DNA of 64,000 bases, taken from the NCBI GenBank assembly GCA_039030555.1, contig JBCCDY010000019.1, forward strand, positions 1 through 64,000. The letters run 5' to 3'. A model generated the notes under the pieces. It was not told where the DNA came from. It saw only the letters and a program-made list of their open reading frames with translations, and made no database searches. Origin of the DNA: JBCCDY01 sp039030555. GTDB taxonomy: Bacteria > Bacteroidota > Bacteroidia > Cytophagales > Cyclobacteriaceae. Made by a program: the position numbers and the translations under genes. Shown piece by piece: positions 36,191-43,592 of the stretch (positions are counted from its first letter, which is position 1; every line of letters starts with the position of its first letter).

Positions 36191-37651
36191 TTATACACCG
36201 TTCTTATGAATGGTATGTCGTACCACATTAAAGGTTTTGCCTGCTACGTCAGTCAACCAGCTTAAATGGGCTGCCGGATTTTTAGCCAGCTCTTTGATCA
36301 ACAATCCGGAGTTTAACACCAGTTGTGTTCCATCCCGCAACAACTGATCGGGTTGCTCGAGGCTATTGATAAGGTAAGAATTGGCAGACATGCTCGCCTG
36401 CAAGAGTATTTTCAAGAGGAACTCAGGCTCCAGTGCCCTGTAGGAGGGATAGGTGCCTTCAAAAATACCGGCAATGGTCGCTGCGAACTTTGGATCGTCC
36501 CTGCATCGATTGATCAGAATACGGAGTGTAGTCATCCAGAGAGGATTTAGCGTTTTGTTTCTCCCAAACTGCACCATAAGATTGGACAGGGAGAAATCGA
36601 AGGCCAGTTCATTTTTCAGTTTCTCCTCGTAACCATACAGGGCAGCTGCTGAAAAATCGCCCTGCTTTGCTGCCGCAATAATATTTTCCGCCGCCCACCG
36701 GGCACTGAGGACAGCGTACTGAATGCCATCGCCGCTCAGTGGATTGATGAGCCCGGCAGCTTCCCCAACCAGCATCAACCGATCTGTCGTGACAGGATTA
36801 CGGGCATCATAAAAAGTAATGGGCCATCCCTGGATCTTTTCGATGGCTTTGCCATTACCCAGTCTTTCCTGCAGAACAGGGTTGGAGGCCACATGTGCTG
36901 CAAAACGCTGGCGTACTTCAGAAGCCTGCTCCGGACAGGTTTTGTAGATCATGGCCATACCCACATTCGCTCCTGTTTCTCCCTTGGGAAACAGCCAGAA
37001 TATGCCCGGGAAGTTCTCCTTGGAGAAATATACATCTACCCGGTCCTTTGGCCCACGGATGTTTTCGTAATAAGCTCTCAGGCCCAGCAACTGGTATTCA
37101 GGGTCGGGCATGCAACCTCTTAATCTTCTACCCACAAGTGATCGGCTGCCATCCGCACCTACGATGAGCTTTGAAGTAATATGTCTGGTGTCCTTTCCTT
37201 TCTTATAGGTGGTGACAACCCTGTTAGAAGACATCTTATAGTCTGTTACCCGGCATTTTTCATGAAATATGGCTCCAGCTTTCCTCGCTGCCTTATAGAT
37301 CATGTAATCAAGCTCTATGCGGGGAATGATCCGTGCATGAAACGGAAGGTCTTCAGGTTTTTCCAACTGAATATTCGCATGATCATCTTCCAGGAACAGT
37401 CCCACCTTATCGATAGCGTTGGCTTTCTCAAAGGTATCAGTCTGGGTTACACCAATACGATGAAGTTCTCGCAAGGCAACCGGACTCACCCCATCTCCAC
37501 AGATCTTGTCCCTGGGAAATTCAGCCGCATCCACAACAATGGTCCTGATGTTCGCACTGGCCAGATGATGTGCCAGCGTACTGCCGGCCGGACCGCCTCC
37601 CACGATGAGTACGTCACAATCAAAATTGATATGTTGACTGATCCGTATCAC
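36191..37651 (-). CDS. Geranylgeranyl-reductase-family FAD oxidoreductase
   Basis: 486 residues. The FAD-binding Rossmann motif is VGGGPAGSTLAHHLA (residues 18-31), followed by the family block FPRDKICGDGVSPVALREL, the mid-chain GADGSRSLVG, and the second flavin block GEAAGLINPLSGDGIQYA. The family (ChlP, archaeal GGR) saturates double bonds in isoprenoid chains; some relatives act on menaquinone or carotenoids. The C-terminal 150 residues are helical. It is the last gene of the island operon, 2 bp after the polyprenyl synthase, so the synthase product is its likely substrate. Base composition is clearly GC-richer than the surroundings. Confidence 0.88.
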   Translation of the reverse strand: MIRISQHINFDCDVLIVGGGPAGSTLAHHLASANIRTIVVDAAEFPRDKICGDGVSPVALRELHRIGVTQTDTFEKANAIDKVGLFLEDDHANIQLEKPEDLPFHARIIPRIELDYMIYKAARKAGAIFHEKCRVTDYKMSSNRVVTTYKKGKDTRHITSKLIVGADGSRSLVGRRLRGCMPDPEYQLLGLRAYYENIRGPKDRVDVYFSKENFPGIFWLFPKGETGANVGMAMIYKTCPEQASEVRQRFAAHVASNPVLQERLGNGKAIEKIQGWPITFYDARNPVTTDRLMLVGEAAGLINPLSGDGIQYAVLSARWAAENIIAAAKQGDFSAAALYGYEEKLKNELAFDFSLSNLMVQFGRNKTLNPLWMTTLRILINRCRDDPKFAATIAGIFEGTYPSYRALEPEFLLKILLQASMSANSYLINSLEQPDQLLRDGTQLVLNSGLLIKELAKNPAAHLSWLTDVAGKTFNVVRHTIHKNGV

Positions 37652-37653
37652 AT

Positions 37654-38682
37654 TCAGTATTCTCTGTTGATCATATACATGATGATGGTCTCCAGAAACT
37701 TTTTGTCCTCGCTGTCAGGCAAATGCGAAAAGTGCGTATAAAACTCTTTAAGTGCTGCACCCGCCAGATACTTGCTGGTCTCTTTTGCATGTTCAATGGA
37801 ACCATACCTGTGCATCCAGTCCATAATGGTTGAAGCATCCGTCAGCTTTCGTTCAAGTATGGAAACCGCCATATAATCTTTGATGAATGAAAGCTCTTTC
37901 GAACTGCAATGGTTGAAAAGATGGATCAGCATCAGGGTACGTTTGCACTCTATAATATCTCCTCCGATCTCCTTGCCGTAGGCACTTTCCTCCCCAATCA
38001 GGTTGAGCACATCGTCCTGTATCTGGAAGGCGGCACCCATGAAATAGCCCAGCCTGTTAAAACTGTCGGGACGTACCACTCCGCCAGTCCCGATCAGTGC
38101 ACCTATTCGGATTGGCTGTATGCAGGTGTACCAGCAGGTCTTTTTAAGGATCATCCTCAAATAATCGTCCTCGCTCAGGTTGCAGACATTGTCCTGTCGC
38201 CATCCGAGTTCCAGTGCCTGACCTTCAGCCGACTCGGTAACCATATGCTGGATCTCCAGGAATATCCTTTGTGCCAGTTTCTCGCCCAGAAGCTCTTTGT
38301 TTCTCCATAGGGGAGAGAGGCTCAGGGCATTGAGCATATCACCCACATTGATCGCAATTGCCCTGCTGCTGGACTCATGCATGGTGGGCCTGCCACGTCT
38401 GGAAAAGCTTTCGTCCTCCACATCGTCATGGATCAGGAATGCGTTGTGTAACATCTCAAGGGCAATCGCAGAATATTTGGCCTGTTTCAGGGTGCCTCCG
38501 AATGCCTTGCAACTGGCAATACACAAACCGGGCCTGAATCCCTTGCCGCCCCGGTTCGGGTAGTCCACCAGCAGGTCATAAAGGTATTTCTTTGGCTCTT
38601 TTTCCGGGATGAACGAATGGAGTCCCTCAAGCGTGAATGCTCCGAAATACTTTAAGCGCGATTTCATTTGAGCCACTTCCAT
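37654..38682 (-). CDS. Trans-polyprenyl diphosphate synthase
   Basis: 342 residues, all-helical isoprenyl diphosphate synthase. First Asp-rich motif: IHDDVEDES (Asp86, Asp87, Asp90). GKGFRPGLC and RRGRPTMHE are substrate-binding blocks. Second Asp-rich region: AFQIQDDVLNLIGEE, then GGDIIECKRTLMLIHL. Phe82 four residues before the first motif hints at a short or medium chain (C15-C20), but this is uncertain. It condenses isopentenyl diphosphate with an allylic starter. An internal ATG at 38667 is an alternative start. It lies 11 bp after the previous gene. Confidence 0.9.
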   Translation of the reverse strand: MEVAQMKSRLKYFGAFTLEGLHSFIPEKEPKKYLYDLLVDYPNRGGKGFRPGLCIASCKAFGGTLKQAKYSAIALEMLHNAFLIHDDVEDESFSRRGRPTMHESSSRAIAINVGDMLNALSLSPLWRNKELLGEKLAQRIFLEIQHMVTESAEGQALELGWRQDNVCNLSEDDYLRMILKKTCWYTCIQPIRIGALIGTGGVVRPDSFNRLGYFMGAAFQIQDDVLNLIGEESAYGKEIGGDIIECKRTLMLIHLFNHCSSKELSFIKDYMAVSILERKLTDASTIMDWMHRYGSIEHAKETSKYLAGAALKEFYTHFSHLPDSEDKKFLETIIMYMINREY

Positions 38683-38693
38683 CCGGCAGTTTC

Positions 38694-39413
38694 CTATTTG
38701 GTGACCTTGAGGGATAAAAGTATTCGAATGCGGGGGTCATACCTGTCCGTAATAAATGCATTGTAAAGACCCGGAAGGCTGTTTCCCGGCAATTTGATGG
38801 TCACCTCTACCGAACGCTCCTGGTTCGGTTTCAGGCTCATTGACCTCGGGCTTATGGCAATTGCTCTCTGGTGGATTTTAAGCTCTCCGGAGCCTATCAG
38901 GTCTGATTTCCGCAATTCTATTTTCTGGGTCTCTTTGAGCTCATCATTGAACATGCTCATGGACAGGCTCACCTGTTCTCCTGCCTTCACTGGCCCGTCC
39001 GGCTCTAGGAAGCTGACCCCGGCAGCAGCCGGTCGTGATTCAGGTCCCGGTTTACTCTTCTTCCCATGCTCTTCCCCGTTTTTCTTCAGCTCTTCCATCA
39101 CACTGTTCAGCTGGCTTGTGATGGAAGCAAAGCCATCGATAAACAGATCCAGAAGCTCGTGAGAATCCCTTCGTATGCGGTTCATCAGGGCATCAGGATC
39201 ACTTCGGATCTCGTCTACGTCGATGAGTTTCTTTTCGATCTTCTTTGCGGCGAGGATACCGGCAGCTATTTCTTCCTCCAGAACATTCACCGCAGAATTC
39301 ACTATTTTCTGAGCCTTGTTTACCACACGATCCGTGTCGATCCACGAGTCGTCCCGAGCCTTGCCCCGGGTGGACCTTTTCTTATTTTGTGGGCCTTTTT
39401 TTGCTTCTGCCAT
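38694..39413 (-). CDS. Helical plus NEW3-like beta-sandwich protein (island protein 5)
   Basis: 239 residues from the ATG at 39413; an upstream ATG at 39443 lies deeper in the previous gene. The N-terminus is basic (KKGPQNKKRSTRGKARDD). Residues about 20-110 are amphipathic helices (VVNKAQKIVNSAVNVLEEEI, LMNRIRRDSHELLDLFIDGF) like phasins. The C-terminal 100 residues are a beta-sandwich with MSLKPNQERSVEVTIKLPG and LPGLYNAFI, as in NEW3/COG1470 domains. No signal peptide, so it is cytoplasmic. It overlaps the preceding gene by 32 bp. It shares its layout with the three genes upstream. Function unknown. Confidence 0.72.
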   Translation of the reverse strand: MAEAKKGPQNKKRSTRGKARDDSWIDTDRVVNKAQKIVNSAVNVLEEEIAAGILAAKKIEKKLIDVDEIRSDPDALMNRIRRDSHELLDLFIDGFASITSQLNSVMEELKKNGEEHGKKSKPGPESRPAAAGVSFLEPDGPVKAGEQVSLSMSMFNDELKETQKIELRKSDLIGSGELKIHQRAIAISPRSMSLKPNQERSVEVTIKLPGNSLPGLYNAFITDRYDPRIRILLSLKVTK

Positions 39414-40035
39414 GGCTGGTTCTTTGGGTAGCAGGTTCAACATTCAGTACGATGCGAAAATAGGATGGCTCAAACCCTAGTACGGTCACATTGCTGATAT
39501 AGATAGCAGGGGAGGTGTTTTTCGGAATGCGAAGGTCGATCTTGACGGTTTGGGACATCCCGGGCTCCTGGGTAAACAGCTGAGGGGTAAAGCTGACGCC
39601 GACGTTGGCTTCATTTTCTGCATTATTCTCATCCTTAAAGGCCGAATGTACTAGCTCGCAATGCACGGTTTCAGATTTGGTGTTTTCGAGTATGAACTCC
39701 AGAGCAGCTTTTCCCCCGGCCTTGCCATCAGCTGTAAGCACAAACGCAGGCTCCATCGGAGCTTCCTCAGTTGTATCCTTTCGGTCGAAGAATTCCCGGG
39801 TCATTCCAAAGCCCAACTCCATCATTTTGTTGTAGTAATCGAAATTGAGTCTGGTAAATGCATTGATCGCCCTGGAATAGACTTCAGGCCTGAACACAAA
39901 CAGATTTTTATCGAGCCGGGGCTGTTTGCTTAACTCATTGAGCATTTTAAAACCTTCGCTCATATACCGCTGGTTGAGTTCAAGAGAATGTCTGAACACC
40001 TCTTCCAGCGTCGTTTTTTTATCGCTTGATGCCAT
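39382..40035 (-). CDS. Phasin-like helices plus NEW3-like beta-sandwich (island protein 4)
   Basis: 217 residues, cytoplasmic. Residues 8-85 are helical (LEEVFRHSLELNQRYMSEGFK, FTRLNFDYYNKMMELGFGM), resembling phasin or PhaE-like segments that coat hydrophobic granules. Residues 95-200 form a beta-sandwich (PAFVLTADGKAGGKAALEFIL, EPGMSQTVKIDLRIPKNTSP, AIYISNVTVLG), and a basic tail ends it (SHGRSKKRPTK). It starts 26 bp after the previous gene. It has the same layout as its operon neighbours. Phasin similarity is by helical pattern only, not by a family signature. Confidence 0.72.
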   Translation of the reverse strand: MASSDKKTTLEEVFRHSLELNQRYMSEGFKMLNELSKQPRLDKNLFVFRPEVYSRAINAFTRLNFDYYNKMMELGFGMTREFFDRKDTTEEAPMEPAFVLTADGKAGGKAALEFILENTKSETVHCELVHSAFKDENNAENEANVGVSFTPQLFTQEPGMSQTVKIDLRIPKNTSPAIYISNVTVLGFEPSYFRIVLNVEPATQRTSHGRSKKRPTK

Positions 40036-40061
40036 AATAAAAAGATTAAAACAGCATCTGT

Positions 40062-40724
40062 TTACCCTCTGCTATCTGATCCGGATTTCCGGGATTCGCA
40101 ATAGAAATGCGATTGCCAGCTTTGCCATTTCAGCCTGTACTTCTTTTCCTCCAGGGGAGTCACTGAAACCGAAGGGTGGTCGGCTACTTCTACAGAGAGG
40201 CAAATATTCTGATTGTATTCCTTTTCCCGCAATACCACATCGGCAGTGTAGCTGCCCTCATCGAATTTACCCAGATCGAGGCCAATCAGCACTCTTTCGC
40301 TACCATGGGGTTTCAAAGTGACGGATGCCTTGTTCAACTGAGGTTGTGACGGGGCCGTCTTTCCATCCTGGTCTGCCATTTCTCTCACCCCGATCCTGTA
40401 TACCCTGTTTTGATTGCACTCGTTATGTACCGTAAACGGTATGATAATGCGTTCTCCGGTCATCGCTTTGCGTGTTATGGATGCCATGCAGTGCGGAGGG
40501 CATTCTTTTTCGGGGGGACAGCAGTCTCCGGAATTGAACATGGTCCTGAATGGCTGAAGTGCATTCCTGCCCAGTTGTCCTGCATTAGTGCTGAATATCG
40601 AATTATTTCCGGTCATATTGTCGATCATGTTCCCATAGAATTCCATGGACATTTCTGTCAGCGTCTGCAGATTATCCATGACGGTGTCGCTGAACACATT
40701 CGATTGTAATTTCCTGTCTTCCAT
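40062..40724 (-). CDS. Helical plus NEW3-like beta-sandwich, Cys-rich linker (island protein 3)
   Basis: 220 residues from the ATG at 40724, which leaves an 11-bp gap after the preceding gene; an upstream ATG (40784) would overlap it. Residues 1-55 are helical and Met/Asn-rich (VMDNLQTLTEMSMEFYGNMI). A cysteine cluster CCPPEKECPPHC (about 69-80) could bind metal. About 85-205 are a beta-sandwich (ERIIIPFTVHNECNQNRVYRI, TLKPHGSERVLIGLDLG, EGSYTADVVLRE). Cytoplasmic. Function unknown; same architecture as the flanking genes. Confidence 0.72.
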   Translation of the reverse strand: MEDRKLQSNVFSDTVMDNLQTLTEMSMEFYGNMIDNMTGNNSIFSTNAGQLGRNALQPFRTMFNSGDCCPPEKECPPHCMASITRKAMTGERIIIPFTVHNECNQNRVYRIGVREMADQDGKTAPSQPQLNKASVTLKPHGSERVLIGLDLGKFDEGSYTADVVLREKEYNQNICLSVEVADHPSVSVTPLEEKKYRLKWQSWQSHFYCESRKSGSDSRG

Positions 40725-40735
40725 CGTATAAGTTT

Positions 40736-41509
40736 TTAGTTGGTTTGGTGTGATTTGAATATCATATTGAGGTCCTTGTCCCAAAACCTGATCAGCAGAT
40801 CATAATCATTATCGGCCTTAGCATCAGGGGGGATGGTTATTTTGATATTCACGAGCATATTCCTGCCCGGTTTAAGAATGCGGCCCGCTTCGGCAACTTT
40901 AGCCTTCGCCCATTTCGGCAGGTTCTCTTTTAGATTCCGGGTCACATGATCCATGGTTTTGGAAAACCCTTCCTCCATATCCTGTCGAAAACCATAGCCG
41001 AAGGCTCTGCACAGGAGGTCCATATCCATTGGAGCTACATGCTTTACCTGAGGAATCTGAAAATCCATGTTCCCCATATTGGTTACCGTAATGGTCGCCA
41101 GGTGTTCAGTGCCCGGTTTGGTTCCCTGAAAAGAAAAGTCGGAAGGAGTGATCTCTATGGCAATCGTTGGCTGGATCACCGTGACCACTTTCCGTTTCTT
41201 TCCGCCCAATTCGATATAATTCTCATAAGTTCCGGGGGCTGTATCAGGGGCAAGGGACAGGGAGATGTGTTCCATGGATTCTTCACCTGCCCTGAGCTTG
41301 CTATTGAAGTAGAGCTGCTTCGAATCCAGGCTTTTTGATTTTCTGTCACGGGTCGCCTTAAGATCGAGATAACGCACGCGAGCTACATCCTTGTTCTGGT
41401 TCTTGAGATTAACCGTACCGGTCAACAGGCCCGGAGGTCCATTCAATATAATCTCCTCTTCTTTCGTATTGATCCTGTTCAATATGGAATCGGGAATCTT
41501 TGATACCAT
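40736..41509 (-). CDS. Two NEW3-like beta-sandwiches with helical insert (island protein 2)
   Basis: 257 residues, cytoplasmic. The first sandwich is at about 20-125 (GLLTGTVNLKNQNKDVARVRY, LRAGEESMEHISLSLAPDTA, PGTYENYIEL). The second is at about 127-257 (ITPSDFSFQGTKPGTEHLATI) and contains a helical insert (RQDMEEGFSKTMDHVTRNLKE) and the block LKPGRNMLVNIKITIPPDA. The LxPG...V.I.I..P...P.Y pattern is shared with three neighbours, which suggests duplication and divergence. It might be a structural subunit. It follows the repeat protein by 17 bp. Confidence 0.72.
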   Translation of the reverse strand: MVSKIPDSILNRINTKEEEIILNGPPGLLTGTVNLKNQNKDVARVRYLDLKATRDRKSKSLDSKQLYFNSKLRAGEESMEHISLSLAPDTAPGTYENYIELGGKKRKVVTVIQPTIAIEITPSDFSFQGTKPGTEHLATITVTNMGNMDFQIPQVKHVAPMDMDLLCRAFGYGFRQDMEEGFSKTMDHVTRNLKENLPKWAKAKVAEAGRILKPGRNMLVNIKITIPPDAKADNDYDLLIRFWDKDLNMIFKSHQTN

Positions 41510-41526
41510 GATGTGTTGATTTTAGT

Positions 41527-42012
41527 TTACTCCTTTTTGCGCTTTGTATCTCTACCGGGAAATGGCCGAACGTCTGGCTCACAACATGGATCTTCCTCAC
41601 AACGCTCTGCAGCATTGGGCACATAAGGTTCTGTGATGATCTGTCCTTCTCCGCTGACACAGATACTGAAGAATTCAACCCCCAGCATCTTAAAGCAGAC
41701 GTTAGAATAATTGGGTATGCGCACGCGGTTCTTCATCATGTCTTTGATGTCCTGCAGCGTAAAACGCGGTAAATTCAGGATCTCAACCTTGCTGTCTGTA
41801 GCAACAGGTTCCTTTGAGTCTCCTGTTAACTTCAGGGTATTGTTCGTGTTAAGGTTCCCGGAAATTTTGTTTTCCACACTCCCGGATAATTCGGTCGCAA
41901 TCTTGCCGGAGTGTCTGGCATCCATTCCACCGGAAAGTTCGGTTTCGAGGTCCCAGGGTTTGTCCGGCCGTAAGTGATGGGTGTAGGTAGTTGGAATTTT
42001 AGGTGTACTCAT
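41527..42012 (-). CDS. Island leader protein with SG-repeat N-terminus (island protein 1)
   Basis: 161 residues, no family recognised. Residues about 20-55 repeat a short SG motif (TELSGGMDARHSGKIATELS, then GSVENKISGNLN), a low-complexity segment likely to form a solenoid or flexible linker. About 75-125 look folded (LPRFTLQDIKDMMKNRVRIP, CFKMLGVEFFSICVSGEGQI). The tail has an acidic Cys cluster (CEEDPCCEPD) and a basic end (RDTKRKKE). It is the first gene of the seven-gene operon. Cytoplasmic. Confidence 0.7.
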   Translation of the reverse strand: MSTPKIPTTYTHHLRPDKPWDLETELSGGMDARHSGKIATELSGSVENKISGNLNTNNTLKLTGDSKEPVATDSKVEILNLPRFTLQDIKDMMKNRVRIPNYSNVCFKMLGVEFFSICVSGEGQIITEPYVPNAAERCEEDPCCEPDVRPFPGRDTKRKKE

Positions 42013-42477
42013 AACTGAGGTAAGTTGGCTTGTTATTAAAGATATGAAAAATATAAGTCGAAACCTTCTAATAGCCTCATTTTTAACACATTACGATTAG
42101 AGCAGAAAAATAACAAAAGAAACCACTATATGATTAAATGAAATGCAATAATGAGCCATTTGATGCCTGATTTTCATAATATCCAATGGTCTCATAAGGT
42201 CCTTCCAGGCATCTGGGTCAGTCGTTTGGTATGGATAATAGGCACCATCCTGAACCAAAGGATGGAAACCAGTTTCTTATTTACAATAGATTCTAATCCG
42301 AAAGAAGAGATAAAAAAATGATAGACTAGGTCAGGAGCAGGATTTGGGTTAAGATCAGTGTAATTAAGTGCGACGCATAGATCTCTGGATTGGTATTCTT
42401 TTTTGCCAACAACCGGATAATAACACCTTAGGTATCATTATCTATTATATTTTAGGATACAAGTAATAAAGCTATTG
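42013..42477. other. Intergenic region at the island's distal edge
   Basis: 465 bp between the island operon start and the broken CHAD gene. It holds the island promoter region (42013-42110, AT-rich) and the second copy of the 21-bp direct repeat. A 52-codon plus-strand frame (42163-42321) is not similar to anything I know and is not called. Confidence 0.5.
42405..42425 (+). repeat. 21-bp direct repeat, right copy
   Basis: Perfect copy of 35978-35998 in the same orientation, 6427 bp away. It lies 53 bp past the CHAD remnant's stop, in a non-coding stretch, and is followed by a degenerate AT-rich tail resembling that of the left copy. Confidence 0.85.
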
Positions 42478-43307
42478 TTATGTTGAAATAACAACAGCTT
42501 TTCTAAGAATATCACTTTTCGCTTCCATAACAATGTCTTTCCTCATCTTTTCAGATTGATCATAAATTTGTTTTATCTGCTGAGTCAATTTCTCTTTGTT
42601 TTTGTAAACTGGAAGTCCCTTGGAAAAAACCTCCAATGATTTTTTGAGGGTTCTCAGGCCATACCATTCTCCAATCTTTTTGTTTAGCCTTTTTATTCTG
42701 CTAAATATTTTCTTTGAACCGTTTCGAATCCCTATTTTTTCTGATGTGATCATGAGTTCTGCCACCAGTTTCAGTTTTTTTCGAACTTCATGAAGTTCCT
42801 GGTCATTTTTCAAATGAGTAATGAGTTGATTTACCTTAATAAAACTCAGACGAAGAAACGCATTCAGCTTTTTAGCAAGCTGCCTTTTTGAGGCTGATTT
42901 ATATTATTCATTAAGTTCCTCTCTCAAATGATCTAATTCTTTATAATCAAATGAATTGATTGCATTTGAAAGCTTGCTTATATAAGCCTCTTGGATTTTC
43001 AACTGCCCTCTGGTATATAGCCTTACCAAGCTTACATTATATTGTGAAGCCACCCTAATATGAATTTGAGCTTCGCGAATGGCTCCTGCTTTTTGAAAAA
43101 CGTCTTTAAAAATTGGTTTGAACTGGTGATTCTTTGTTTCAAACATATATTCAGAAAACGGAAAATAGCTCTTGACTTCTTAATGGTGAGTCTTAACTGA
43201 TGTATAGCCTCCTCTGTCGGCTCTTTTTTAACCGAATTCAGTAATTTTTGGAAAAGGATAATTTGTACATTCAAGTATTCGGCAACGTCTTTTCCAAGTT
43301 TTTCCAT
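42478..43307 (-). pseudogene. CHAD-domain protein, disrupted by frameshift and stop
   Basis: Three consecutive minus-strand fragments together spell one CHAD (conserved histidine alpha-helical) domain. Fragment one starts at 43307 (EEAIHQLRLTIKKSRAIFRF). Near 43146 the homologous reading moves to another frame (NHQFKPIFKDVFQKAGAIRE). That frame hits an in-frame TAA at 42904-42906 and then continues CHAD-like (SASKRQLAKKLNAFLRLSF, VRKKLKLVAEL) to the stop at 42478. CHAD proteins bind polyphosphate and can localise to polyphosphate granules. A sequencing error could explain one lesion, but not easily both. Confidence 0.78.
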
Positions 43308-43348
43308 GGCTTATTGCTTCCTTTAATTATTTCATAGAAAATAATTTT

Positions 43349-43484
43349 GATTGTCCGCAATTACTCATACGTGCATCTTAGAGATTCCTGCATTCGCAAG
43401 AATGACGCACAAAACTTAATTTAGAACGTCATTCCCACGTAGGTGGGAATCTCATATTCGAAGTATTAATAATACCGGACAATC
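43349..43484. repeat. REP-like nested palindrome
   Basis: A nested inverted repeat: GATTGTCCG (43349-43357) pairs with CGGACAATC (43476-43484), GAGATTCC (43381-43388) with GGAATCTC (43446-43453), and AATGACG (43401-43407) with CGTCATT (43427-43433). The CGTCATTCCC...GGGAATCTC core is typical of repetitive extragenic elements. It sits between PPDK and the CHAD remnant. Confidence 0.7.
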
Positions 43485-43592
43485 ATTTTACAATTAGTTT
43501 CTAACATACACCCGATGTACCAGCGGCTCATTAGCTTCGATAAACTTTCTTCCAGCCTCCTCAGAATATGATTAGCTCCTGAAACCCATCTA

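Noticed and set aside
37181..37741. 186-codon plus-strand frame opposite the GGR and polyprenyl synthase genes
   Set aside because: Long antisense frames are expected in the GC-richer island. It spans two well-supported genes.
36191..42012. Polyhydroxyalkanoate synthesis locus
   Set aside because: Phasin-like helices suggested it, but no PhaC synthase, PhaA/B or PhaR is present, and the enzymes are isoprenoid-related.
42163..42321. 52-codon plus-strand frame at the island edge
   Set aside because: It opens with a plausible ATG but has no similarity I recognise and lies in a decaying region.
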